In this document: positions 7,770 through 13,432 of the stretch, piece after piece | Layout: every line of letters starts with the position of its first letter | Position numbering within the stretch: the stretch's first letter is position 1 | NCBI GenBank assembly: GCA_001004085.1 | Contig: LCQJ01000003.1 | Location: forward strand, 1-19,078 | From: Parcubacteria group bacterium GW2011_GWA2_50_10b | GTDB taxonomy: Bacteria > Patescibacteriota > Minisyncoccia > Phycocordibacterales > Zambryskibacteraceae | Direction: 5' to 3' | DNA: 19,078 bases | Made by a program: the position numbers and the translations under genes | Notes under the pieces: model-generated | Database searches by the model: none | The model's input: only the letters and a program-made list of their open reading frames with translations | Told to the model about the DNA's origin: nothing

Positions 7770-8750
7770 ATGAAAGTCCGTAGTCACATGGCTCTGTTGA
7801 GCCATTTCGTCATATTAGGGTTACTAGTACCATTTCTCTCTTACGGCAGGGGTGAGGAGGTTACCTTATTTAACCAACCAACTATCTGCAACTCCCAGAC
7901 CTGTCATTTTCTAGAGGCGTCTTTAAATATAAACCCGGCCAGCATTGGCGGCGCGGAAATCGCCATAGTTGATAGCGTCGCTCTCGAGGCCGGCAGGATA
8001 GGGGGTGAGACATTCATGGAACTTGGTAAGTCTGGCACCGGTCAGGTCAGTATTTATGTTGTTGACAGTGGCGACACCCTAAGTGAGATTGCCGAGATGC
8101 ACGGGGTTTCGATTAATACCATAATCTGGGCTAATGATCTTAGAAATACAAGCATCAAAGAAGGTCAAGAGTTGCTTATTTTGCCCATCTCCGGTGTGCG
8201 CCACATAGTAAAATCTGGCGACACTCTTCAGTCAATTGCGAAAAGTTACAAAGCTGAACTTGACGATATTCTTTCATATAACGACCTTTCAACCGACTCT
8301 AAAATTAAGATAGGCGATGCGATTATCATTCCCAATGGAATAATCAGCGCGTCAGCCAACATCAAGTCTTCCTTAACGCAAACCTCCTCAAGCCTTCCAA
8401 CCTACTCTGGCTATTATCTGCGTCCGATCACTGGCGGTAGGAAAAGCCAAGGCATTCACGGTTACAACGGCGTTGACTTAGCTGCTCCGACGGGCACTCC
8501 TATCAGAGCTTCCGCGGACGGTACGGTTATCATTGCGAAATCAAGTGGCTACAACGGAGGCTACGGGCTCTATGTCGTAATCAAACACTCAAACGGGACG
8601 CAAACGCTCTACGCCCATATGTCGAAAATAAACGTCTCGGTTGGCCAATATGTGGACCAGGGCGAAATCATCGGTGCCGTCGGCAATACCGGACGCTCCA
8701 CCGGCCCCCATCTCCACTTCGAAGTCCGCGGTGCTAGAAATCCATTTTAG
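7770..8750 (+). CDS. LysM-LysM-M23 family peptidoglycan endopeptidase
   Basis: 326 residues, exported. It is expected to cut peptide cross-links of peptidoglycan outside the membrane. An N-terminal hydrophobic segment (7-24) is the likely signal peptide. Two LysM peptidoglycan-binding domains follow at 95-139 (VVDSGDTLSEIAEMHGV) and 144-188 (IVKSGDTLQSIAKSY). A Ser/Thr linker leads to the M23 domain at 212-320 with YAHMS (H283) and GPHLHFE (H314, H316). The first zinc motif reads HGYNGVD, so His230 lies six residues before Asp236, not four as in canonical HxxxD. ATG 7770 is used; a second in-frame ATG at 7788 is also possible and sits in the hairpin ATGGCTC-TGTT-GAGCCAT (7788-7805). The gene stands alone, divergent from uvrD and convergent with comM. 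Confidence 0.9.
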   Translation: MKVRSHMALLSHFVILGLLVPFLSYGRGEEVTLFNQPTICNSQTCHFLEASLNINPASIGGAEIAIVDSVALEAGRIGGETFMELGKSGTGQVSIYVVDSGDTLSEIAEMHGVSINTIIWANDLRNTSIKEGQELLILPISGVRHIVKSGDTLQSIAKSYKAELDDILSYNDLSTDSKIKIGDAIIIPNGIISASANIKSSLTQTSSSLPTYSGYYLRPITGGRKSQGIHGYNGVDLAAPTGTPIRASADGTVIIAKSSGYNGGYGLYVVIKHSNGTQTLYAHMSKINVSVGQYVDQGEIIGAVGNTGRSTGPHLHFEVRGARNPF

Positions 8751-8764
8751 CGTTAGCTAAAATG
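8743..8764. repeat. Perfect inverted repeat at the 3' end of the M23 gene
   Basis: CATTTTAGC-GTTA-GCTAAAATG, a perfect 9-bp stem with a 4-nt loop. It contains the TAG stop of the M23 gene. No T-run follows on either strand, so it is not a classical terminator, though it may stabilise 3' ends in this convergent gap. Confidence 0.6.
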
Positions 8765-8768
8765 TCCC

Positions 8769-8779
8769 GAGCTTGTCGA
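8769..8779. repeat. Short intergenic repeat GAGCTTGTCGA, copy 2
   Basis: Identical to the 11-mer at 5670-5680. It lies between the convergent M23 and comM genes, right after the hairpin at 8743-8764. Confidence 0.4.
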
Positions 8780-8788
8780 GGGGCTGTA

Positions 8789-10321
8789 TTAAACATCAAA
8801 TTTCTTCGGGCGGTATTCCACTGCTTCCAAGATGTGGTTAGTAGTTATATTTTCGCTCTCCTCCAGATCTGCAATGGTGCGGGCCACTTTGATCATGCGG
8901 TGATAGACGCGGGGAGAAAATCCCAATCGTTCCGCGGCCAGCATCAGTGTTTTCTCCGCTTCTTTATCCAGATGAATGAATTGGACTAAATCTTTTGGAC
9001 CCATCTCAGCATTTTTAGTGACACCTTTTTTATTATTAAAACGTTTTTCTTGCAGCTTGCGCGCCTTGGCCACTTTTTCCCTAAAGTATTCACTACTGTC
9101 CCCTTCTGGTCCCGCACTACCTAATTCATGTGGCAAAATTCTGTCGACCTCCAGCCATATGTCGATGCGATCCATGATCGGTCCGGACATTTTCCTTCGG
9201 TATCTTTGAAGAGAAGAGGGCGTGCATATGCAAGATTTGCCGCGGAAGCCATAATTGCCGCACGGGCAGGGATTCATCGCCGCGACAAGCATCAGCTTGG
9301 CCGGGAAATGCGCAGTGCCTTTGGCGCGTGCCACGGAGATCACTTTGTCTTCCAAAGGTTGTCTCAAACTTTCGAGCACGCGTCTTTCAAACTCCGGGAA
9401 CTCGTCCATAAATAAAACACCGTGATGAGCCAGCGTGATTTCGCCCGGTTTCGGTGTCGCCCCTCCTCCGACTAATGAAACGTAAGAAGAGGTATGGTGG
9501 GGCGAACGAAACGGCGGATGAGTGATGAAAGTCTCCGTTAAAGTTCCCGCTACGGAGTGAATGCTTGTCGCTTCGAGCGCTTCTTCAAATGTTAGCTCTG
9601 GCAGTATACCCGTGAAAGCTTTGGCGAGCATGGTTTTGCCCGTGCCTGGAGGACCATACATGGCTGCGTTGTGTCCGCCGGCCGCGGCGATCAAGAGTCC
9701 CCTCTTGGCCCGTTCCTGACTTCTCACATCCGCGAAGTCGGTGGGAGTGATTACGGTTTCCGATTTAAATTTCGTCACTTCCGCGGAGTCCAACATTTCC
9801 TCACCGGAGAGATGCGAGATGACTGTCTTCAAATCGGGGATCCCGAATATTAATATATCTTCGATAAGCGCCGCTTCCCTCACGTTTTCTTCAGGTACAT
9901 ATAATTCTTTGAAACCTTTTTCCTTGGCAAAGCGGGCAATAGGGAGGATGCCCCGGACGGGGCGAACTTTCCCATCTAGGGAAAGTTCGCCCAGGAAGAG
10001 TTTTTTTTCCGGATCGAATTCAATTTCATCGTTAGCCAGGAGATATGAGAGTGCGATAGCGAGGTCGAATGACGGCCCCTCCTTCTTCAGCTCTGCCGGG
10101 GCGAGCGAGACGATAATCTTGTGATTGTTGCTCTTGGGCGATTTGTATCCAGAGTTCTTGATCGCCGCACTTACTCTGTCGCGCGCTTCCTCGACCGCCT
10201 TGTCCGGCAACCCTACGACCGCGAAGGCGAAGAGTGTGCCACGCGAAATATCAGTTTCAACCGAAATAGGTGTGACATGTAGCAATTGCGTCTGCGCGCT
10301 GTAGACTTTAGAGAAACTCAT
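8789..10321 (-). CDS. comM: ComM/YifB family Mg-chelatase-like AAA+ ATPase
   Basis: 510 residues, the usual length of the family. In Vibrio, ComM is a hexameric helicase that drives branch migration during integration of transformed DNA. Domains: an N-terminal Lon-protease-like fold at 1-165 (VVGLPDKAVEEARDRV, GELSLDGKVRPVRG), an AAA+ core with Walker A GPPGTGKT (223-230) and Walker B VLFMDEFPE (302-310), HHTSS (275-279), a Cys cluster CPCGNYGFRGKSCIC (352-366), Arg-finger region GPIMDRIDIWLEV (380-392), and the C-terminal Mg_chelatase_C helices. The start ATG 10321 lies 7 nt after a TACAAT box. It is convergent with the M23 gene. A 14-bp perfect palindrome lies in the conserved part at 9960-9992. 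The function suggests the cell can take up DNA, but no other competence gene is in view. Confidence 0.93.
   Translation of the reverse strand: MSFSKVYSAQTQLLHVTPISVETDISRGTLFAFAVVGLPDKAVEEARDRVSAAIKNSGYKSPKSNNHKIIVSLAPAELKKEGPSFDLAIALSYLLANDEIEFDPEKKLFLGELSLDGKVRPVRGILPIARFAKEKGFKELYVPEENVREAALIEDILIFGIPDLKTVISHLSGEEMLDSAEVTKFKSETVITPTDFADVRSQERAKRGLLIAAAGGHNAAMYGPPGTGKTMLAKAFTGILPELTFEEALEATSIHSVAGTLTETFITHPPFRSPHHTSSYVSLVGGGATPKPGEITLAHHGVLFMDEFPEFERRVLESLRQPLEDKVISVARAKGTAHFPAKLMLVAAMNPCPCGNYGFRGKSCICTPSSLQRYRRKMSGPIMDRIDIWLEVDRILPHELGSAGPEGDSSEYFREKVAKARKLQEKRFNNKKGVTKNAEMGPKDLVQFIHLDKEAEKTLMLAAERLGFSPRVYHRMIKVARTIADLEESENITTNHILEAVEYRPKKFDV
9960..9992. repeat. 14-bp perfect inverted repeat inside comM
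   Basis: GGGCGAACTTTCCC-ATCTA-GGGAAAGTTCGCCC. It encodes GELSLDGKVR, which is family-conserved sequence, so here the palindrome is not an added peptide. The arm core GGCGAACTT also forms the arm of the nusA leader hairpin at 14565-14590. Confidence 0.7.
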
Positions 10322-10328
10322 GTCCTAT

Positions 10329-10334
10329 ATTGTA
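10329..10334 (-). promoter_or_regulatory. -10 box of leaderless comM promoter
   Basis: TACAAT on the minus strand, ending 7 nt before ATG 10321. It is half of the palindrome ATTGTACAAT (10329-10338), so a TACAAT box also faces the RelE remnant on the plus strand at 10333-10338. Confidence 0.5.
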
Positions 10335-10360
10335 CAATACCTAATTGTAATTATTTTCAC

Positions 10361-10537
10361 ATTCTTGAGGTAATTGAGCAGATTAAGAGAGGAGAATTGG
10401 TTCATTTACATCTAAAGAAACTTGAGGGTAAGAATAGTATTTATAGAGTTCGCAAGGGGGACTTTAGGTTTATTTGCGAAAAAGATAATAACGGATTGCT
10501 ACAGGTAGTAGACATAGCAAGAAAGGAGTATCCCTAG
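10361..10537 (+). pseudogene. N-terminally truncated RelE/ParE-family toxin remnant
   Basis: About 58 codons encode HLKKLEGKNSIYRVRKGDFR followed by FICEKDNNGLLQVVDIARKE. This matches the C-terminal two thirds of RelE/ParE ribonuclease toxins (the KLxGxxxxYRxRxGDYRxIYE pattern). No in-frame ATG precedes it. The frame is open back to a TTG at 10286, but that part overlaps comM and does not resemble a RelE N-terminus. An AGAGGAG followed by TTG 10397 would give only 46 residues. No antitoxin gene is adjacent. It is best read as a decayed toxin gene, though a short functional product from a rare start codon cannot be excluded. Confidence 0.6.
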
Positions 10538-10549
10538 TCTCGTGAACAG

Positions 10550-10581
10550 GGCGTCGGAAACACTCCGGCGCCTTTTCTTTT
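10550..10581 (+). terminator. Rho-independent terminator
   Basis: Stem GGCGTCGGA / TCCGGCGCC (one G-U pair), loop AACAC, then TTTTCTTTT. It follows the RelE remnant by 12 nt and separates it from the Cas2-like gene. Confidence 0.85.
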
Positions 10582-10591
10582 CCCCGCTTTC

Positions 10592-10617
10592 TTTTTTATC
10601 CACACTCAGATAAAAAA
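10592..10617. repeat. A/T-rich inverted repeat with one DnaA-box-like 9-mer
   Basis: TTTTTTATC-CACACTCA-GATAAAAAA, perfect 9-bp arms. The left arm and loop include TTATCCACA (10596-10604), the DnaA-box consensus. I saw only one such box in the window, so an origin is not supported. Confidence 0.4.
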
Positions 10618-10620
10618 CCA

Positions 10621-10663
10621 CCTACATCCAACTCTAGCTATAGCATAAGATAGATGTATGGGT
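10621..10663. repeat. Dyad-symmetric element, left copy
   Basis: 43 bp. TACATC (10623-10628) and GATGTA (10653-10658) sit symmetrically around the perfect palindrome GCTATAGC (10637-10644). The right arm runs into the ATG of the Cas2-like gene. It aligns without gaps to 11243-11285 at 32 of 43 positions, with the core TCTAGCTATAGCA identical. Confidence 0.75.
10646..10651 (+). promoter_or_regulatory. Candidate -10 box of the Cas2-like gene
   Basis: TAAGAT, ending 6 nt before ATG 10658. It lies inside the left dyad, so a protein bound there would block transcription. Confidence 0.4.
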
Positions 10664-11224
10664 AAACTTGAAGAGAGTAGCAGAAGAAAGGCTAGGCGGG
10701 GAGAAATTCAGAAAATCATTCTTGAATCGGTGAAGCTTGCCGGAATTCTGGCCGTTGGTCTCGTGGCCCCGAATGTAATCGGCGCTATGGGCAAAATGGG
10801 GCTCATTTCAAACAAGCGTCAAAGCGAGATAGTGAGTTCCTCGGCTTCTAAATTGACCAAAAAGGGGCTGCTTAAGTTTAACGGCAAGTATTACGAACTC
10901 ACCGCCGAGGGGGAAAAGAAGTTGCGCCAACTTGAGTTAAGGGGCTACAAATTGAATAGGCCGAAGAGATGGGATAAGAAGTGGCGGGTGATTATTTTTG
11001 ATATTCCGGAGAAAAAGAAGAATGTGCGGGAGCAAATCAGAAATCTTTTTATGGCCGCCGGACTCACTCGCCTACAGGATAGCGTCTGGGTCTACCCTTA
11101 TGACTGTGAAGATATTATCGGCCTTTTGAAAACCGACTTCGGCGTCGGTAAAAATATTCTTTATCTGATCGTTGATGAGATAGAGAACGACAAATATCTT
11201 CGTCAGGAATTCAATCTCATTTAA
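10658..11224 (+). CDS. Winged-helix protein with Cas2-like/PaaX C-terminal domain
   Basis: 188 residues. Residues 14-95 look like a helix-turn-helix/winged-helix domain (SNKRQSEIVSSSASKLTKKG, then YYELTAEGEKKL). Residues 109-182 match the ferredoxin-like Cas2 fold as in PaaX C-terminal domains: WRVIIFDIPEKKKNVREQIR with Asp115 in the place of the Cas2 metal-binding Asp, and DSVWVYPYD. Cas2 proper lacks the winged helix, and no cas1 or CRISPR array is in the window, so this is not an ordinary CRISPR component. PaaX proteins are dimeric repressors, and a nuclease role is possible but unproven. The gene stands alone between a terminator and a convergent neighbour, and is bracketed by two copies of one dyad element (10621-10663, 11243-11285). 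Confidence 0.8.
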   Translation: MGKLEESSRRKARRGEIQKIILESVKLAGILAVGLVAPNVIGAMGKMGLISNKRQSEIVSSSASKLTKKGLLKFNGKYYELTAEGEKKLRQLELRGYKLNRPKRWDKKWRVIIFDIPEKKKNVREQIRNLFMAAGLTRLQDSVWVYPYDCEDIIGLLKTDFGVGKNILYLIVDEIENDKYLRQEFNLI

Positions 11225-11242
11225 GAAATAATTTAAATATTA

Positions 11243-11285
11243 CATACATCAAGTTCTAGCTATAGCAGAGAGTTGATGTATGTGG
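11243..11285. repeat. Dyad-symmetric element, right copy
   Basis: 43 bp, starting 18 nt after the stop of the Cas2-like gene. ATACATCAA (11244-11252) and TTGATGTAT (11273-11281) are perfect arms around GCTATAGC (11259-11266). Its symmetry is better than that of the left copy. The centres of the two copies lie 622 bp apart. Confidence 0.75.
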
Positions 11286-11336
11286 AATACCGAGAAAAGG
11301 TTTTGAAAAGATACTGATACTTAGGAAGCGGGGAAC

Positions 11337-11705
11337 CTAAATCGAATCGACATGAAGCTTGCAGGTTCTGGCGCTGGGATTGGCTTCGAGACGGTCCAGC
11401 TCGATTTCTTTACCGCAAATTTGGCAAGAGCCGTAAACGCCGTGCTTGATTTTGTCCAAACCGGATTTAACGTCGTTGTAGCGGTTCTCCAAGGTTGTCA
11501 CAATCGCTTTGTTGCTGTCGTATCCTTCGAGAGTATCGGCCATGGTATTCTCATCGGCCTGCGAGACGTCCCTGTCGGCGGGCGGGGTGGCTTCCCAGTC
11601 GGAGGGATTATCCGGGTTCACGCGCCCGACTTGGGTCAGCTCTTTTTCCAAAAGCTTCTTTTCAACCTCTAGTTTTTGTTTGAAATGGTCGTAGTCTATA
11701 GTCAT
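11337..11705 (-). CDS. DksA/TraR-family zinc-finger protein
   Basis: 122 residues, shorter than E. coli DksA (151). Family members bind RNA polymerase through its secondary channel and modulate initiation, often with ppGpp. The N-terminal part is a helical hairpin with heptad-like charge (FKQKLEVEKKLLEKELTQVG). An acidic mid-part follows, then a zinc finger CQIC-(17 residues)-CKLH (C94, C97, C115, H118), where the fourth Cys of the standard finger is His. IELDRLEANPSARTC is typical of the family. The start at ATG 11705 is supported by a promoter with -10 TAAACT 6 nt upstream. The gene is monocistronic and convergent with the Cas2-like gene. Whether it is a true DksA orthologue or a TraR-like relative cannot be decided here. 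Confidence 0.85.
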   Translation of the reverse strand: MTIDYDHFKQKLEVEKKLLEKELTQVGRVNPDNPSDWEATPPADRDVSQADENTMADTLEGYDSNKAIVTTLENRYNDVKSGLDKIKHGVYGSCQICGKEIELDRLEANPSARTCKLHVDSI

Positions 11706-11711
11706 GTCTTT

Positions 11712-11740
11712 AGTTTACCCCCACACCTACTTTTTTCCAA
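11712..11740 (-). promoter_or_regulatory. Promoter of the dksA-like gene
   Basis: TTGGAA (11740-11735), 17-bp spacer, TAAACT (11717-11712), then 6 nt to ATG 11705. Nearly all of the spacer is one arm of the inverted repeat at 11717-11786. Confidence 0.65.
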
Positions 11741-11786
11741 CTTAATCATGTTGTTTGGTTTTATATATAAAAGTAGGTGTGGGGGT
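11717..11786. repeat. Long inverted repeat with CCCCCACACC arms (element A)
   Basis: Perfect 18-bp arms: ACCCCCACACCTACTTTT at 11717-11734 and its complement at 11769-11786, separated by 34 nt that include TTTTATATATAAAA. It fills the gap between the membrane-protein gene and the dksA-like gene. The same CCCCCACACC/GGTGTGGGGG arms occur in element B at 12711-12765. Confidence 0.8.
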
Positions 11787-11801
11787 TTATCAGTAAGCCG
11801 G

Positions 11802-12698
11802 TTAACGCGAAAGCTTCTCGCGGGTCAGGCGCTCGATAATGGCCTGCACGGTCTCGATTTTGTCGCTTATAATCAGCATTTCATTGTCGAAAAACGAATA
11901 GACGAGGGCCGTTTCAGGGGTACCGGTAGCGCTACCCCCGGATTCAAGGACGCGCAAGTCCTTATTCTTGATAACCATATCTCTGAAAACGGATGCCGGG
12001 TCAATGACTTTCATGACGCCTCCCGCGGAGAGGAGCGGGCCCAAGTCTTGGGCGATATCAGTCTCCCATGAGAGCATGCCGGGGAAAGCGTTGGCAAAGG
12101 AAGTCAGTTTGAAAATGATAAAGCGGCTTTCGCCGAAGGTACCCAGCATGAAGAGCGGGTCGAAGGCTCTTACCAGGCTGCCCGGCGCCCGGCTGCCTAG
12201 GATAGAGAGGAAGGCTGCTGTTTCGACCGGTTTGGCGAGCGTGTCCGGGCCGAGGCGGGTGAGAATCTGCTTGATTTTCCCGGTTGCTACGCCGGAGGCC
12301 TCAGCATCGAAAGTGGCAATCAGAGTGTCGCGGGTGGCCCCGGTCAGGTCTATGGCCTCGACACTCTCAGCGGAGATGAAACGATTCGCTGGTACGGCAA
12401 TGATGGGCGGCGTGGTTTTTCGGAGATACTGCTGGTAGCCGAACCATGCGCCCGTCATGCCCATGAGAATAAAGAAGAAGCCACCGAGGAAAAGCAGGAA
12501 AGTGTATTTCCGGTTTTCGCCAGTTTCCTCATCCAACAAAAGGCCGGTGCCATCCCTTCTTCTGGATTGTTCGGTTTGCTGGATGGAGACCAGAGACTCT
12601 TTCTGCCGTCCGAGCGCTTCCGCCACGTCACCCTGGAAGGTGCGAATTTGTTTCAGAGGCGGCTCGATGTTCTGCGGAGGATAATTTTCGGGAGGCAT
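11802..12698 (-). CDS. Single-pass membrane protein with large extracytoplasmic domain, unknown function
   Basis: 298 residues. A Pro-rich start (MPPENYPPQNIEPP) and a charged cytoplasmic part (15-62, QIRTFQGDVAEALGRQKESL) precede one transmembrane helix at about 66-88 (FLLFLGGFFFILMGMTGAWF). The remaining 210 residues would lie outside the membrane and contain no Cys or catalytic motif. It ends in a helix with VQAIIERLTREKL. I do not recognise a named family, though proteins with this opening are, as far as I recall, common in Parcubacteria. ATG 12698 is 6 nt after TAAAAT and lacks a Shine-Dalgarno. Long inverted repeats (elements A and B) lie on both sides, and it seems to be its own transcription unit. 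The palindrome GGTAGCGCTACC occurs within it at 11925-11936. Confidence 0.8.
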   Translation of the reverse strand: MPPENYPPQNIEPPLKQIRTFQGDVAEALGRQKESLVSIQQTEQSRRRDGTGLLLDEETGENRKYTFLLFLGGFFFILMGMTGAWFGYQQYLRKTTPPIIAVPANRFISAESVEAIDLTGATRDTLIATFDAEASGVATGKIKQILTRLGPDTLAKPVETAAFLSILGSRAPGSLVRAFDPLFMLGTFGESRFIIFKLTSFANAFPGMLSWETDIAQDLGPLLSAGGVMKVIDPASVFRDMVIKNKDLRVLESGGSATGTPETALVYSFFDNEMLIISDKIETVQAIIERLTREKLSR

Positions 12699-12704
12699 AC
12701 TCCC

Positions 12705-12710
12705 ATTTTA
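12705..12710 (-). promoter_or_regulatory. -10 box of the 298-residue membrane protein gene
   Basis: TAAAAT, 6 nt before ATG 12698, directly after the GGTGTGGGGG arm of element B. The dksA-like promoter has the same arrangement (GGTGTGGGGG then TAAACT then 6 nt then ATG). No good -35. Confidence 0.5.
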
Positions 12711-12765
12711 CCCCCACACCAAAATTACTCATAATTTTGGTGTGGGCTTGCGCAGCAAGCGGGGG
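12711..12765. repeat. Inverted repeat with CCCCCACACC arms and nested palindrome (element B)
   Basis: Arms CCCACACCAAAATTA (12713-12727) and complement (12732-12746), a perfect 15-bp stem with loop CTCA. The right arm's G-run is interrupted by GCTTGC-GCA-GCAAGC (12746-12760), itself a perfect palindrome, before GGGGG resumes at 12761. A further hairpin AACTCA-TTTT-TGAGTT (12769-12784) overlaps the stop of the NYN gene. Confidence 0.75.
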
Positions 12766-12782
12766 TTTAACTCATTTTTGAG

Positions 12783-13328
12783 TTATTTCAGAATCGGCTT
12801 TCGGGAAGTGCTTCTCATATCGCCATTCAACAGGTATTTTCTGGGATTCAAATCAAGATCGAGGAAGTCATCGCAGGCTTCGATGAGCCGAGCCGAAGAG
12901 GATTTGCCGAAGGCGACTACTTCAACCTGGCAGCCGTGGGTGTTTTGCAGGTATTTGACCAGCGGCACGTAGTCGCCGTCGCCGGAGAGGATGATGACGC
13001 TGTCGAGTTTGGGGGCCATGGTCACGGCATCGATGGCGAGACCTACGTCCCAATCGGCTTTTTTGGCGCCGCCGAGGAAAATCTGAAGCGGTTTGGAACG
13101 CACTTCTATCCCCGCTTTTTCAAGCGCGCCGAAAAAGGCCGTCTCTTCCCCGCTTTCCGTGGTGACCACGTAGGCCATGGCGCGGATGAGCACCCGCCCG
13201 TCAAGGGCGTCCTTGAGAATGGCGCCGAAGTTAGCCTTGGCGTGATGCAGGTTCTTGGCGCTGTGATAAATGTTTTGCGTGTCTATAAAAATGCCGACCC
13301 GCTGGGCTTTGTGTTTGATAACTGTCAT
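12783..13328 (-). CDS. NYN-domain (LabA/DUF88-like) putative ribonuclease
   Basis: 181 residues forming one PIN-like NYN domain. Members are metal-dependent RNases or RNA-processing proteins. Conserved acidic residues are visible: VGIFIDTQNIY (D16, N19), KKADWDVGLAIDA (D92, D94, D100) and ILSGDGDYVPLV (D117, D119), the pattern of the NYN active site. A short C-terminal tail (160-181) is basic. The start at ATG 13328 has no clear Shine-Dalgarno or -10 box at leaderless distance. It lies 104 bp after rpsO on the same strand and may be co-transcribed with it through the long inverted repeat at 13335-13425. RNA targets are unknown. Confidence 0.85.
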   Translation of the reverse strand: MTVIKHKAQRVGIFIDTQNIYHSAKNLHHAKANFGAILKDALDGRVLIRAMAYVVTTESGEETAFFGALEKAGIEVRSKPLQIFLGGAKKADWDVGLAIDAVTMAPKLDSVIILSGDGDYVPLVKYLQNTHGCQVEVVAFGKSSSARLIEACDDFLDLDLNPRKYLLNGDMRSTSRKPILK

Positions 13329-13334
13329 GAAATT

Positions 13335-13425
13335 AGGTTCTAGGTGCTAGGGGCTTGCTTCTAGTAAAATTAAATTCTGATTCAGATTCTCTAAGCTAGT
13401 CCCTAGAACCTAGCACCTAGAACCT
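13335..13425. repeat. 17-bp inverted repeat between rpsO and the NYN gene
   Basis: AGGTTCTAGGTGCTAGG (13335-13351) and its exact complement (13409-13425), loop 57 nt. The right side also holds the direct repeat CCTAGAACCT (13402-13411 and 13416-13425). It covers most of the 104-bp gap. Confidence 0.75.
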
Positions 13426-13432
13426 GCCCGTG

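Noticed and set aside
7632..7805. N-terminal extension of uvrD by 58 codons
   Set aside because: It would overlap the promoter and start of the divergent M23 gene and has no family similarity. The Q motif begins right after ATG 7631.
10596..10604. TTATCCACA, a perfect DnaA-box consensus
   Set aside because: Only one copy was seen and no dnaA, dnaN or AT-rich unwinding region is nearby. A single 9-mer match in 19 kb is easily chance.
10658..11224. Reading the Cas2-like gene as part of a CRISPR-Cas locus
   Set aside because: There is no cas1, no effector gene and no array of spaced repeats. The flanking elements are two dyads 622 bp apart, not a repeat-spacer series.
11925..11936. 12-bp palindrome GGTAGCGCTACC in the 298-residue membrane protein gene
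   Set aside because: It is short, lies in a low-complexity Gly/Ser/Ala/Thr stretch and shows no sign of an added peptide, so it is kept only as a note in that gene's entry.
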